In this document: piece by piece, positions 56,537-64,000 of the stretch
Numbering within the stretch: position 1 is the stretch's first letter
How the letters are laid out: each line of letters starts with the position of its first letter
DNA from: Rhodanobacter sp. C03
Lineage (GTDB): Bacteria; Pseudomonadota; Gammaproteobacteria; Xanthomonadales; Rhodanobacteraceae
DNA length: 64,000 nt
NCBI RefSeq assembly: GCF_002001175.1
Contig: NZ_MUNT01000001.1
Span: 62,001 to 126,000, forward strand
Direction: 5' to 3'
Translations under genes and position numbers: made by a program
Notes under the pieces: model-generated
Told to the model about the DNA's origin: nothing
What the model saw: the letters and a program-made list of their open reading frames with translations, nothing else
Database searches by the model: none

Positions 56537-56912
56537 GATCATGTCCTCTTGTGCGCTCTCCCTGTGGCTAGAGCATGCGCTTTGGCGCCGAAAGGTGTCA
56601 TCTCGGTCGGACGGGGTAGAACATGGCCGATCCCGTTTGTCTGACATGCGATTGGCGGGCGCCTCGCTCTGGCCTGCCAGGCGAGTGTTCGGAATTTCTC
56701 GTGCTTCAGGTGGCGTCGTCGGTAGTTTTAATCGGCATGGCCTGTAGCAAACCCGTCTTTCGCCGCGTCTTTTGGGGGTGAGATCCGCCTGAAGTGGAAA
56801 CCATGCGAAATCATCAGATTCTCCCGGCGATTTCCCCGCGAATTCCTCATGCTCCGTCGACTGCGTCGGCCTATGGTCACCTCACGGACATTTCGTCCGT
56901 CAGGAGAGCCTT
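56537..56912. other. Divergent intergenic region, winged-helix gene / small secreted protein
   Basis: No gene is seen. Contains promoter space for both flanking genes. A short hairpin ACGGAC-ATTTC-GTCCGT at 56884-56900 lies immediately before the AGGAG ribosome site of the 102-aa protein and could occlude or present it. Confidence 0.5.
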
Positions 56913-57221
56913 ATGAAACGTCTGATGATTGCCACGACCGCCCTGTTCGGCCTTGCCTGTGTCGGAAGCGCCAGCGCCGCACAATACGAGACCTACGTCA
57001 CTGACCTGCATATCGGCTACGAATTGGTGGCCTTTGTTGGCCACACCCCTGCGGAGTTCGCCAAGGCACAGCGCGCGGCCAGCAGCTGGGAAGGCCGACG
57101 TCATGTTGGACTGGGTCCGCAGACGATTGCCGCTGTAGCTGTCGACGACTCGAACGGCATGGTGAAGCAGATCCGCTGGACCAGCCCCGATAACACGGTT
57201 GCCGTCGTGGACATCCATTGA
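56913..57221 (+). CDS. Small secreted protein of unknown function
   Basis: A 102-aa protein with a clear signal peptide (MKRLMIATTALFGLACVGSA then SAAQYE). The mature part of about 80 residues shows no Cys and no recognised domain; segments VTDLHIGYELVAFVGHT and GPQTIAAVAVDD suggest a compact alpha/beta fold. The ribosome site CAGGAG lies 8 nt before ATG, behind a short hairpin. It is probably periplasmic. No function is assigned. Confidence 0.75.
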   Translation: MKRLMIATTALFGLACVGSASAAQYETYVTDLHIGYELVAFVGHTPAEFAKAQRAASSWEGRRHVGLGPQTIAAVAVDDSNGMVKQIRWTSPDNTVAVVDIH

Positions 57222-57408
57222 TTCGGCTTCGGCGCAGCGGGATCGGCTTGGGCTTGCCGCTGGAACAGCGCGTTGCGATCGACCGCAAGAGCGCACCACG
57301 CAGTCAACGGCGTTGGTGCGGCAGGGACTCGGGATGCACTGCAGGTGCCGGATTCCGGGATAAGGGCTGACGGCGTCACGCCGCCAGTCCTTCATTTCCG
57401 GCTGCAGC

Positions 57409-58185
57409 TCAAGCGCTGAACGAGTTGCCGGTGCCGGACGAAGCCGGGGTAGTCTTGAATTCGCTGGCGCGGCCATTCAGTACCAGGGTGCTACAGATTA
57501 TGTCGTGCAGGCCCTGCTTGCGCTGGGTCCAGGCGACCATCAGAAAGCCGATAAAAAGGATGATGCCACTGAGGATCTTGGCCGGATAACGACCCAGCGC
57601 GCGCAGGAAACTGATCCGGTTGCCCTGCATGTCGGTGACCCGGATACCCAGTGCCAGTTTGCCCACGGTGGCCTGCCAGGCCGAGCTTTCGCACAAGGCA
57701 AAGTACAGCCACGCCAATGCGGTGGTGATCAGGGATGCGGCCGCGATAGACGAGTAGAACTGGCCATAGGCTGCCATCATCGCGTGCGGATCACCTGGTG
57801 CGGCGAGCATGGCCTGCCGCAGGGTCGCTTGAGCCGCATCGCTGCCCATGGCTTTCATGATGAGCATGTTCGGTATGTATAGAACGATGGCGTCGAGGAT
57901 GTAGGCCGCCACGCGCTTCCAGAAGCCGGCATAGTCCTCCAGCGCAGCAGCGGTGGTCTGCGGCAGTGACTGCAACGGGGCGGTGGGTGCCGAATACGGG
58001 TTGTCGGCGGCCGGTGCGCTGCGCACCTCATCCGGGAACAGCACGGACAGCGGCTGCCAGTCGGCGAGGCCTTCGTACCACGCCAGATCCTCGCGGCTTA
58101 CCTTGCCGCTGCGCAGCCACTGGCGCACATCGTCTTCCTTGTACGGGCCATGCCGTTCACCGTCCCGACCGATCCATATTTCCAT
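57409..58185 (-). CDS. GYF_2 and RDD domain membrane protein
   Basis: A 258-aa inner-membrane protein. The N-terminal GYF_2 domain (residues 1-55: MEIWIGRDGERHGPYKEDDV, WYEGLADWQPLSVLF) is a predicted peptide-binding module. After a short linker the RDD domain begins (YAGFWKRVAAYILDAIVLY, with Arg and Asp of the name motif), followed by two or more further helices (LITTALAWLYFALCESS, ILSGIILFIGFLMVAW) and KQGLHDII, which is diagnostic for RDD. ATG 58185 has GGGGAG 8 nt upstream. RDD proteins are poorly understood; some act as Na+/H+ antiporters. Confidence 0.88.
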   Translation of the reverse strand: MEIWIGRDGERHGPYKEDDVRQWLRSGKVSREDLAWYEGLADWQPLSVLFPDEVRSAPAADNPYSAPTAPLQSLPQTTAAALEDYAGFWKRVAAYILDAIVLYIPNMLIMKAMGSDAAQATLRQAMLAAPGDPHAMMAAYGQFYSSIAAASLITTALAWLYFALCESSAWQATVGKLALGIRVTDMQGNRISFLRALGRYPAKILSGIILFIGFLMVAWTQRKQGLHDIICSTLVLNGRASEFKTTPASSGTGNSFSA

Positions 58186-58292
58186 CGTGCTCACTCCCCA
58201 GGCTGGTCAAAGTGGGCATGATGCCATGAGTGCCGGTGGATGCTGCATGCCGCAAGTACCGGTACGGCAACCGGCAACCGGAATGCCCTCGC

Positions 58293-60167
58293 TCAGGCAG
58301 CGTGGCGCTTCAGGTGCACCAGCAGCAGCGAGATGGCGGCGGGCGTGACGCCGCTGACGCGGGCAGCCTGACCGAGTGTGGCCGGCTGTGTGCGTTTTAG
58401 CTTCAACAAAACCTCGGCCGACAGTCCGCGCACCTTGTCGTAGTCGAAACCGGCGGGAATCGCGGTGTGCTCGTTGCGGCGTTGGCGCTCGATTTCCTCG
58501 CGCTGGCGTTCCAGATAACCGGAATACTTGGTCTGTACCTCGACCTGGCCGGCGATATCGTCGCGTTCCACTGCGGGGCCGAGTTCGGCGACGCTGGTGA
58601 GTTTCGCGTAGTCCAGTTCCGGCCGGCGCAGCAGGTCCAGCGCATTCGTTTCACGGCTCACCGCGATGCCGAGCTGGCGTTCGATCGCGGCGCCCAGCGC
58701 ATTGTTCGGCGCCGCCCACAACGCGCCAAGACGCTGCGTCTCGCGCTCGATCGCCTCGCGCTTGTTGCGCAGCGCGTCGAAACGCGCCTGCGGCACCACG
58801 CCCAGTGCGTGGCCGGCCTCGGTGAGACGCAGGTCGGCGTTGTCCTCGCGCAGGTGCAGGCGGTATTCGGCGCGCGAGGTGAACATGCGATACGGCTCGA
58901 TCGTGCCGTTGCTGGTCAGATCATCGATCAGCACGCCGATATAGGCCTCGTCGCGGCGTGGGAACCACGGCGCCTTGCCCTGCACGGCGAGTGCTGCATT
59001 GAGTCCGGCGATCAGGCCCTGCGCGCCCGCTTCCTCGTAACCGGTGGTGCCATTGATCTGGCCGGCGAAGTACAGTCCGGGAATCGCCTTGGTTTCCAGC
59101 CACGGATGCAGCCCGCGCGGGTCGAAGTAGTCGTATTCGATCGCGTAGCCGGGCCGGGTGATATGCGCGTTCTCGAAGCCCTTGATCGAGCGCACCAGCG
59201 CCAGCTGCACGTCGTAGGGCAGCGAGGTGGAGATGCCGTTGGGGTAGACCTCGAATGTATCCAGCCCTTCCGGCTCGATGAAGATCTGGTGCGAGCCCTT
59301 CTCGGCGAAACGCACTACCTTGTCTTCGATCGACGGGCAATAGCGCGGGCCGACGCCTTCGATCTGGCCGGTGTACAGCGGCGAACGGTCCAGAGCGCCG
59401 CGGATCAGCGCATGCGTGTGTTCACTGGTATGGGTGATCCAGCAGCTGACCTGGCGTGGATGTTCGGCGCGCGTGCCGAGATAGGAGAACACCGGTGCCG
59501 GATCGTCACCGGGCTGTTCTTCGAGCTCGCTGAAATCGATGCTGCGCAGGTCGATGCGCGGCGGTGTGCCGGTCTTCAGGCGATCAGCGGCCACCGGCAA
59601 CTCACGCAGCTTGGCCGCCAGCGTGCTGGCCGGCGGATCACCGGCACGACCACCGGCGTATTGCGCCGGACCGATATGGATCTTGCCGGCGAGGAAGGTG
59701 CCGGCGGTGAGCACGACCGTCTTTGCGCCGAACGACAGGCCCATCTGGGTGACCACGCCGGTGACGCGGCCGTTCTCGATGATCAGGTCATCGACCGCCT
59801 GCTGGAACAGTTGCAGGTTCGGCTCGGTTTCCACGATATGGCGGATGGCGGCTTTATACAGTGCGCGATCGGCCTGGCAGCGGGTGGCCCGCACGGCCGG
59901 CCCCTTCGAGGCATTCAGTGTGCGCCACTGGATACCGGCGCGGTCGGCAGCGTGCGCCATCGCGCCACCCAGCGCGTCGATCTCCTTGACCAGATGGCCC
60001 TTGCCGATACCGCCGATCGCCGGATTGCAGCTCATCTGGCCGATCGTTTCGATGTTGTGGCTTAGCAGCAGCGTGCGCGCACCCGTACGCGCGGCGGCCA
60101 GCGCGGCCTCGGTGCCGGCGTGGCCACCGCCGATCACGATGACGTCGTAGTGGGTCGGATGGCGCAT
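58293..60167 (-). CDS. mnmG: tRNA U34 carboxymethylaminomethyl-modifying enzyme MnmG
   Basis: FAD-dependent enzyme of 624 aa that, with MnmE, installs cmnm5 at the wobble U34 of several tRNAs. N-terminal FAD fold [20 protein letters not shown]; conserved [33 protein letters not shown] and [13 protein letters not shown]; helical C-terminus with [14 protein letters not shown] and a final [32 protein letters not shown] 60167 ([11 protein letters not shown]) was chosen over an in-frame TTG 7 codons earlier. Its promoter lies in the structured region to its right. Confidence 0.97.
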   Translation of the reverse strand: MRHPTHYDVIVIGGGHAGTEAALAAARTGARTLLLSHNIETIGQMSCNPAIGGIGKGHLVKEIDALGGAMAHAADRAGIQWRTLNASKGPAVRATRCQADRALYKAAIRHIVETEPNLQLFQQAVDDLIIENGRVTGVVTQMGLSFGAKTVVLTAGTFLAGKIHIGPAQYAGGRAGDPPASTLAAKLRELPVAADRLKTGTPPRIDLRSIDFSELEEQPGDDPAPVFSYLGTRAEHPRQVSCWITHTSEHTHALIRGALDRSPLYTGQIEGVGPRYCPSIEDKVVRFAEKGSHQIFIEPEGLDTFEVYPNGISTSLPYDVQLALVRSIKGFENAHITRPGYAIEYDYFDPRGLHPWLETKAIPGLYFAGQINGTTGYEEAGAQGLIAGLNAALAVQGKAPWFPRRDEAYIGVLIDDLTSNGTIEPYRMFTSRAEYRLHLREDNADLRLTEAGHALGVVPQARFDALRNKREAIERETQRLGALWAAPNNALGAAIERQLGIAVSRETNALDLLRRPELDYAKLTSVAELGPAVERDDIAGQVEVQTKYSGYLERQREEIERQRRNEHTAIPAGFDYDKVRGLSAEVLLKLKRTQPATLGQAARVSGVTPAAISLLLVHLKRHAA

Positions 60168-60362
60168 GGAACTGACCTGAGCGTGCAAAAAGTGACAAAA
60201 CAGGGCGCTATGGTAGCGCCATCAATACTTTGCCGGCGGATTCGTGCTGCTGGCATGCTTCCTGCTTTATCCAATCAGCACTTTCACGGGCAGACGCTGC
60301 GCGACTACGCGCGCCGAGATCGAACGGACAGGGGTTCGATTGCGTACCGGGAAAGGAAGCAA

Positions 60363-60393
60363 GACGGCACCCCTCGGGGTGCCGTCGTCTTTT
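60363..60393 (+). terminator. Intrinsic terminator (plus strand)
   Basis: GACGGCACCC-CTCG-GGGTGCCGTC, about 10 bp, followed by GTCTTTTGC. No annotated plus-strand gene precedes it, so it may end an unannotated short RNA. Confidence 0.6.
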
Positions 60394-60407
60394 GCAAGCC
60401 TGAAAAG

Positions 60408-60440
60408 ACAAGGCCCCGCGGTTTGTAGCCGCGGGGCCTT
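60408..60440 (-). terminator. Intrinsic terminator (minus strand)
   Basis: 12-bp stem AAGGCCCCGCGG with a 7-nt loop. On the minus strand it is followed by GTCTTTTC. It would end a minus-strand transcript starting between 60450 and 60740. Confidence 0.55.
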
Positions 60441-60452
60441 GTGCTGATAGAT

Positions 60453-60513
60453 CTGGCGCTCGGCGGTCTCAGGAACAGGGGGAATCCAGGATGACCGTAT
60501 TGCCGAGCGCCAG
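60453..60513. repeat. 12-bp perfect inverted repeat with 37-nt loop
   Basis: Arms CTGGCGCTCGGC (60453-60464) and GCCGAGCGCCAG (60502-60513). The long loop makes it unlike a terminator. It may be the stem of a small RNA or a protein-binding element. Confidence 0.6.
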
Positions 60514-60694
60514 AAACCGGAATCTTGTCAGGCGCAGAGAGCTGCGTTTTCGTGAAACGCTTGGTGATTCTCACCGCGAACGCGTGAACAAAGAGTGACT
60601 GAAAGGGGATTTTGTGCCGGGCCGCGGCACCAGCTGACGTGCAGCGTCAGTCGCCGTATCAAAGTCACCCATCGAGCGTGACTGACATCACACT

Positions 60695-60712
60695 TTGGCA
60701 CGACAGATGCTT
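60695..60712 (+). promoter_or_regulatory. Sigma-54 (RpoN) promoter
   Basis: TTGGCACGACAGATGCTT contains GG at 60697-60698 and GC at 60709-60710 exactly 10 nt apart, matching the -24/-12 consensus TGGCACG-N4-TTGCW with one mismatch. Start of transcription is expected about 12 nt after the GC. The ribosome site of the 61-aa gene follows. Dyads upstream (for example CTGACG-N5-CGTCAG near 60636-60652) could bind an enhancer-binding protein. Confidence 0.75.
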
Positions 60713-60744
60713 TATCTCCTTCACCAAGACGAAGGAGATCCACC

Positions 60745-60930
60745 ATGGACATGAACTTCAACTTCGAGCCGGTTTATCCGCGTCACGATCTGCTGATCGA
60801 GATCGGTCAGGTCGAGATGGCGATCGATGGTTTGTACGAGCGCGAAGACGACGAGCGCGACGCCTTGCAGCCGGACCTGGAGTCACGCATGCAGAGCCTG
60901 ATCGAAGCACTGGATCATCTGGCCATCTGA
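60745..60930 (+). CDS. Small acidic protein of 61 aa under sigma-54 control
   Basis: MDMNFNFEPVYPRHDLLIEI starts a 61-residue, strongly acidic, predicted helical protein (GQVEMAIDGLYEREDDERDA, SRMQSLIEALDHLAI). No signal peptide, Cys or recognised domain. The ribosome site GAAGGAGA lies 7 nt before ATG and a good sigma-54 promoter lies 33 bp upstream, so it is very likely a real gene. The amphipathic helices suggest a small regulator or adaptor. RpoN control hints at nitrogen, motility or envelope conditions, which the sequence does not specify. Confidence 0.78.
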   Translation: MDMNFNFEPVYPRHDLLIEIGQVEMAIDGLYEREDDERDALQPDLESRMQSLIEALDHLAI

Positions 60931-61018
60931 ATCATGTGATACCTGTGCATGGCGATCACGCCACGCACATCGGGGTGACGCCTCGGGACAGGCAAGCTGC
61001 ACGCCGCCCCGCCGCGGC

Positions 61019-63670
61019 TCAGCGATTGAGTACGTTGCCAATGATCTCGGCCAGATTGCGCGAAAGTCCATCGTGCCCGGCCAGTCTTGCAATCGCCGCG
61101 CGTGCAGCCTCGCGTCGTTGCGGCTCCAGTCGCTGCCAGCCGTTGAACGCCGTAGCCAGTCGCGCTGCAACTTGCGGATTCAACGCATCCAGCGTGATCA
61201 GCCGTTCGGCGAGCAATCGATAACCGGCGCCATCGACGCGATGGAAGCCACTCGGATTGCCGCGCACGAAGGCGCCCAGCAATGCCTGCACCCGGTTTGG
61301 ATTCTTCAAGGTGAACGCCGGATCCTGTTCCAGCAACAGCACGCGTTCCAGCGCGGCATCGCCGGGCGACTGCGCCTGCACCGCAAACCACTTGTCCAGT
61401 GCCAGTGCGTTGTCGGCGTAGCGTGCGCGATAGTCGGCCAGCGCCGGCGCGGCTTGCGCGGCCTGGCTGTGCACCAGCACGGTGAGCGCGGCGAGGCGGT
61501 CGGTCATGCCGGGCGCCTCCCGGTATTGCACCGCGGCCAACACGCGGGCGCTGCTGCTGTCGACCAGATTCAGCAGCTCCAGCACGCGGCGTTTGAGTCG
61601 CCGGCGCGCCTGGCTGATGGCATCGAGCCGGGCGTTGGTATGCGCTGACAGCGTGTGGAAACGCTGGCGCAATGCCGTCGCGCCAAGCCGCTCGGCCAGC
61701 TGTTGCTGCAGGTTCTCGCGCAGCGCGTGAATACGCAGGGGGTCGACGGCCGTCTCTCGCTCGGCCAGCTCGACTTCGCCCGGGGGAGTCAGCAGATCGG
61801 CCAACAACGCATCCTCGATGTCGTCGTTGTCGAAGAGGAACGCCAGCGCATCGCACCAGGCCTGCACCGCATCGGTTGCCCCGCCGTCGCGCAGGTTCTC
61901 ATAAGCGCGTGCGGCAAGTTGCTGGCCGGCTTCCCAACGATTGAAGCCGTCGATGTCATGACGCAGCAGCAGGGCCAGTTCATCCGGGGTGTAGTCGAAG
62001 TCGAGGATCACCGGCGCGGAGAATCCGCGCAGCAGGGAAGGCACCGGCGCGGTGATAACGTTGTTGAAGACGAAGCTCTGCTCGGCCTGTGCCAGTACCA
62101 CCATGCATTCGGTCTCACGGGTGGATGGCTGGCCGTCCACATGCAACGGCAGCATGTCGCCGTTTCGCGTGAACAGGGCCAGCTTGACCGGGATCGGCAG
62201 CGGCACCTTCGGCCCGTGTTCGGCGCCGGCCTGTATCTGCTGGGCCAGCGTGAGCGTGTATTCGCGCCGGGCGGCATCGTAGTGGCCGTGCGCCTTCAGT
62301 CGCGGAGTGCCGGCCTGGGCGTACCAGGCAAGGTATGGCGTGAGGTCGATTCCGTTGGCTTCGCCGAGCGCGCCGAGAAAATCCTCCAGCGTGGCCGCGC
62401 GGCCGTCGTTGCGTTCGAAATAGCGATCCATGCCTCGGCGGAAGCCGTCCTTGCCCAAGGCGCCGGCCAGCATGCGTACTAGCTCGGAGCCTTTCTCGTA
62501 CACCGTGGCGGTATAGAAATTGTTGATCTCGCTGTATTGCGCCGGGCGCACTGGATGCGCCAGCGGACCGGCGTCCTCGGGGAACTGTGCACGGCGCAGC
62601 AGCGCGACATCCTCGATGCGCTTCAGCGGCGCGGAATTCATGTCGGCGGAGAAACTCTGCTCACGGAACACCGTCAGCCCTTCCTTCAGCGACAGCTGGA
62701 ACCAGTCGCGGCAGGTGACGCGGTTGCCGCTCCAGTTGTGGAAATACTCGTGCGCGACCACCGCTTCGACATGCCGATATTCGTCGTCGGTGGTCGAGTC
62801 CGGGTCGGCCAGCAGATACTTCGCATTGAAGATGTTGAGACCCTTGTTCTCCATCGCGCCCATGTTGAAGTCGTGGGTGGCGACGACGTGGAACACATCC
62901 AGGTCGTAGTTGCGGCCATAGGCCTTCTCGTCCCAGCGCATCGAGCGTTCCAGCGCGTCCATCGCGTAGTGGCAGCGGTCGATAACATCAGCCTCGGCCC
63001 AGATATTCAGCTGCACCGCGCGGCCGTCGGCGGTGACATAGTCGCGCTCGATCTTTTCCAGCCGGCCGGCCACCAGCGCGAACAGGTAGCTGGGTTTCGG
63101 ATGCGGATCGACGAAGCGCGCCCAATGCCGGCCACCCTCCAGTTCACCGGCGCCGTCCGGGTTGCCGCCCGCCAGCAGCACGGGAAAGCGTGCGCGGTCG
63201 GCGCGCAGGGTGACGCTGTAGCGCGACTGTACGTCGGGCCGGTCGGGGAAGAAGGTGATGTGGCGGAAGCCTTCGGCCTCGCACTGGGTCAGCAGGAAGC
63301 CGGCTTCGCGCGAGCCAGACAGGTACAGGCCTTCCAGCGCAGTGTTCGCTGCCGGGCGCAGCCGTACGCGGGTTTCCAGCACGCTGCCGTCGCGAGCACC
63401 ATCGACTTCCAGCACGTTGCCGACGTATCGATACGCGGTGGCCGGCAGTTGCTCGCCATCCAGCGCGATCGACAGCAGCTGCAGGTCCTCGCCATCCAGC
63501 CGCAGCGGCGCGGTCTGCGCCGGATCGCGCCGCAACAGCAGGCGGGCGAAGACTTCGCTGGCATCGATGCCGAGGTCGAAATCCAGCTCGACCGTCTCGA
63601 CCCGCCAGGCGGGTGCACGGTAATCGTTGAGACGAATCAGTGCAGGGGCTTGCTCGGAAAGTGCATTCAT
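61019..63670 (-). CDS. pepN: Aminopeptidase N
   Basis: M1-family zinc aminopeptidase of 883 aa, cytosolic, removing N-terminal residues from peptides. The exopeptidase motif GAMENKGLNIFN, the zinc site HEYFHNW (His307, Glu308, His311) and the third ligand Glu330 in LSLKEGLTVF are intact. Domain order is the E. coli PepN type, with a C-terminal alpha-solenoid (ALLGAFVRGNPSGFHRVDGA). Length matches the proteobacterial norm (870-890). ATG 63670 begins MNALSEQAPALIRLNDYRAP, a typical N-terminus. Confidence 0.97.
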   Translation of the reverse strand: MNALSEQAPALIRLNDYRAPAWRVETVELDFDLGIDASEVFARLLLRRDPAQTAPLRLDGEDLQLLSIALDGEQLPATAYRYVGNVLEVDGARDGSVLETRVRLRPAANTALEGLYLSGSREAGFLLTQCEAEGFRHITFFPDRPDVQSRYSVTLRADRARFPVLLAGGNPDGAGELEGGRHWARFVDPHPKPSYLFALVAGRLEKIERDYVTADGRAVQLNIWAEADVIDRCHYAMDALERSMRWDEKAYGRNYDLDVFHVVATHDFNMGAMENKGLNIFNAKYLLADPDSTTDDEYRHVEAVVAHEYFHNWSGNRVTCRDWFQLSLKEGLTVFREQSFSADMNSAPLKRIEDVALLRRAQFPEDAGPLAHPVRPAQYSEINNFYTATVYEKGSELVRMLAGALGKDGFRRGMDRYFERNDGRAATLEDFLGALGEANGIDLTPYLAWYAQAGTPRLKAHGHYDAARREYTLTLAQQIQAGAEHGPKVPLPIPVKLALFTRNGDMLPLHVDGQPSTRETECMVVLAQAEQSFVFNNVITAPVPSLLRGFSAPVILDFDYTPDELALLLRHDIDGFNRWEAGQQLAARAYENLRDGGATDAVQAWCDALAFLFDNDDIEDALLADLLTPPGEVELAERETAVDPLRIHALRENLQQQLAERLGATALRQRFHTLSAHTNARLDAISQARRRLKRRVLELLNLVDSSSARVLAAVQYREAPGMTDRLAALTVLVHSQAAQAAPALADYRARYADNALALDKWFAVQAQSPGDAALERVLLLEQDPAFTLKNPNRVQALLGAFVRGNPSGFHRVDGAGYRLLAERLITLDALNPQVAARLATAFNGWQRLEPQRREAARAAIARLAGHDGLSRNLAEIIGNVLNR

Positions 63671-63739
63671 GCGGACAACAATAGGTGTGAGTATTGATCA
63701 GGCTAACATGGGGTGCTTTAACGGCAGGAGAACCCGGTA

Positions 63740-64000
63740 ATGCCATCGAATGCAGCGTGTTATACCGCCGAGCGCGCCCGGCTCGGCGAGCAGGAGATCG
63801 TGGTGCTGACCGGTCCCGGCGCCAGCCGGCGCCTGCGCATCGCGCGCCATGGCGCGGCCCTGCTCAGCTTCGAGGTGGCGCTGGACGGCGTCACGCATGA
63901 TCTGGCCGACGGCTACCGCGATGCGGCCGAAGTGGCCAGTCGACCGGGTTCGCGTTTCGCGATCATGGTGCCGTTCGCCGGACGGATCGCCGATGCTCGC
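63740..64000 (+). CDS. Aldose 1-epimerase family protein (5' part only)
   Basis: The first 87 codons of an open frame that runs off the window. The N-terminus has strands typical of aldose 1-epimerase/mutarotase (VVLTGPGASRRLRIARHGAA, LADGYRDAAEVAS) and the conserved MVPFAGRIADAR, where N/G-R-I in this place contacts sugar. AGGAG lies 10 nt before ATG. It is divergent from pepN. It could be a galactose mutarotase or a relative acting on hexose-6-phosphates; the C-terminal catalytic Glu is not visible. Confidence 0.8.
   Translation, partial: MPSNAACYTAERARLGEQEIVVLTGPGASRRLRIARHGAALLSFEVALDGVTHDLADGYRDAAEVASRPGSRFAIMVPFAGRIADAR

Larger units (their letters stand above)
60168..60744. other. 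Structured intergenic region between mnmG and 61-aa gene
   Basis: No protein gene is credible. Contains, left to right: the mnmG promoter space; a GC-rich hairpin with TCTTTT tail on the plus strand (60363-60393); a second hairpin with TCTTTTC on the minus strand (60410-60440); a 12-bp perfect inverted repeat with 37-nt loop (60453-60513); smaller dyads around 60617-60655; and a sigma-54 promoter (60697-60710). Convergent small RNAs are possible. Confidence 0.6.

Noticed and set aside
60410..60600. 6S RNA, SRP RNA or tmRNA in the structured intergenic region
   Set aside because: None of the conserved sequence blocks of these RNAs could be found. Only generic hairpins are present.

Overview
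The window is a high-GC, densely packed chromosomal segment. Protein families, gene order and the GTAG-type palindromic repeats point to a gammaproteobacterium of the Xanthomonadales (Lysobacterales), most like the Rhodanobacter/Dyella group. This is an inference; no 16S rRNA gene is present. Most of the sequence is ordinary core genome: rpoD, dtd, rsmB, fmt, def, lysM, dprA, topA, tsaC, purD, tex, mnmG and pepN.

Layout. 1-3126: Lhr-type helicase (minus, cut by the window edge) carrying two in-frame palindromic repeats. 3326-6230: secreted trypsin-like protease and an alpha/beta hydrolase. 6426-15179: a TolC-MFP-RND efflux operon plus a beta-propeller protein, facing a PmrAB-like sensor/regulator pair; similar CTTAAG-N5 direct-repeat boxes lie upstream of both units. 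15579-24300: an accessory island. It holds a regulator made of a tyrosine-integrase arm domain fused to TrmB-like and LuxR-like domains, two tandem S53 (kumamolisin-type) secreted proteases, an orphan RHS C-terminal module with a HEGIH motif plus a small exported partner, and a gene-free strip with a perfect 17-bp inverted repeat. 24333-24647: a tRNA-Ile(CAU) gene split by a 242-nt group I intron. 24781-28277: rpoD, dtd, lpxL-like. 28362-38583: LPS/surface-glycan cluster (TPR protein, two ArnT-like transferases, a CDP-glycerol-type transferase, four glycosyltransferases, an O-antigen ligase). 38646-50131: housekeeping translation, DNA and purine genes with one solitary AMP-ligase. 50347-60167: lipoprotein, GDSL autotransporter, tex, a lone winged-helix protein, a small secreted protein, GYF-RDD membrane protein, mnmG. 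60168-64000: a structured intergenic region, a sigma-54-promoted 61-aa protein, pepN and the start of an aldose-1-epimerase.

The strongest unusual signals are the group I intron in the anticodon loop of tRNA-Ile(CAU), the integrase-arm/TrmB/LuxR fusion next to inverted repeats and tandem S53 proteases, the displaced RHS toxin/immunity-like pair, the repeats that have become coding sequence inside lhr, and the sigma-54 promoter of a tiny acidic protein. Starts were chosen from Shine-Dalgarno spacing, signal peptides and family length. No database or folding program was run.
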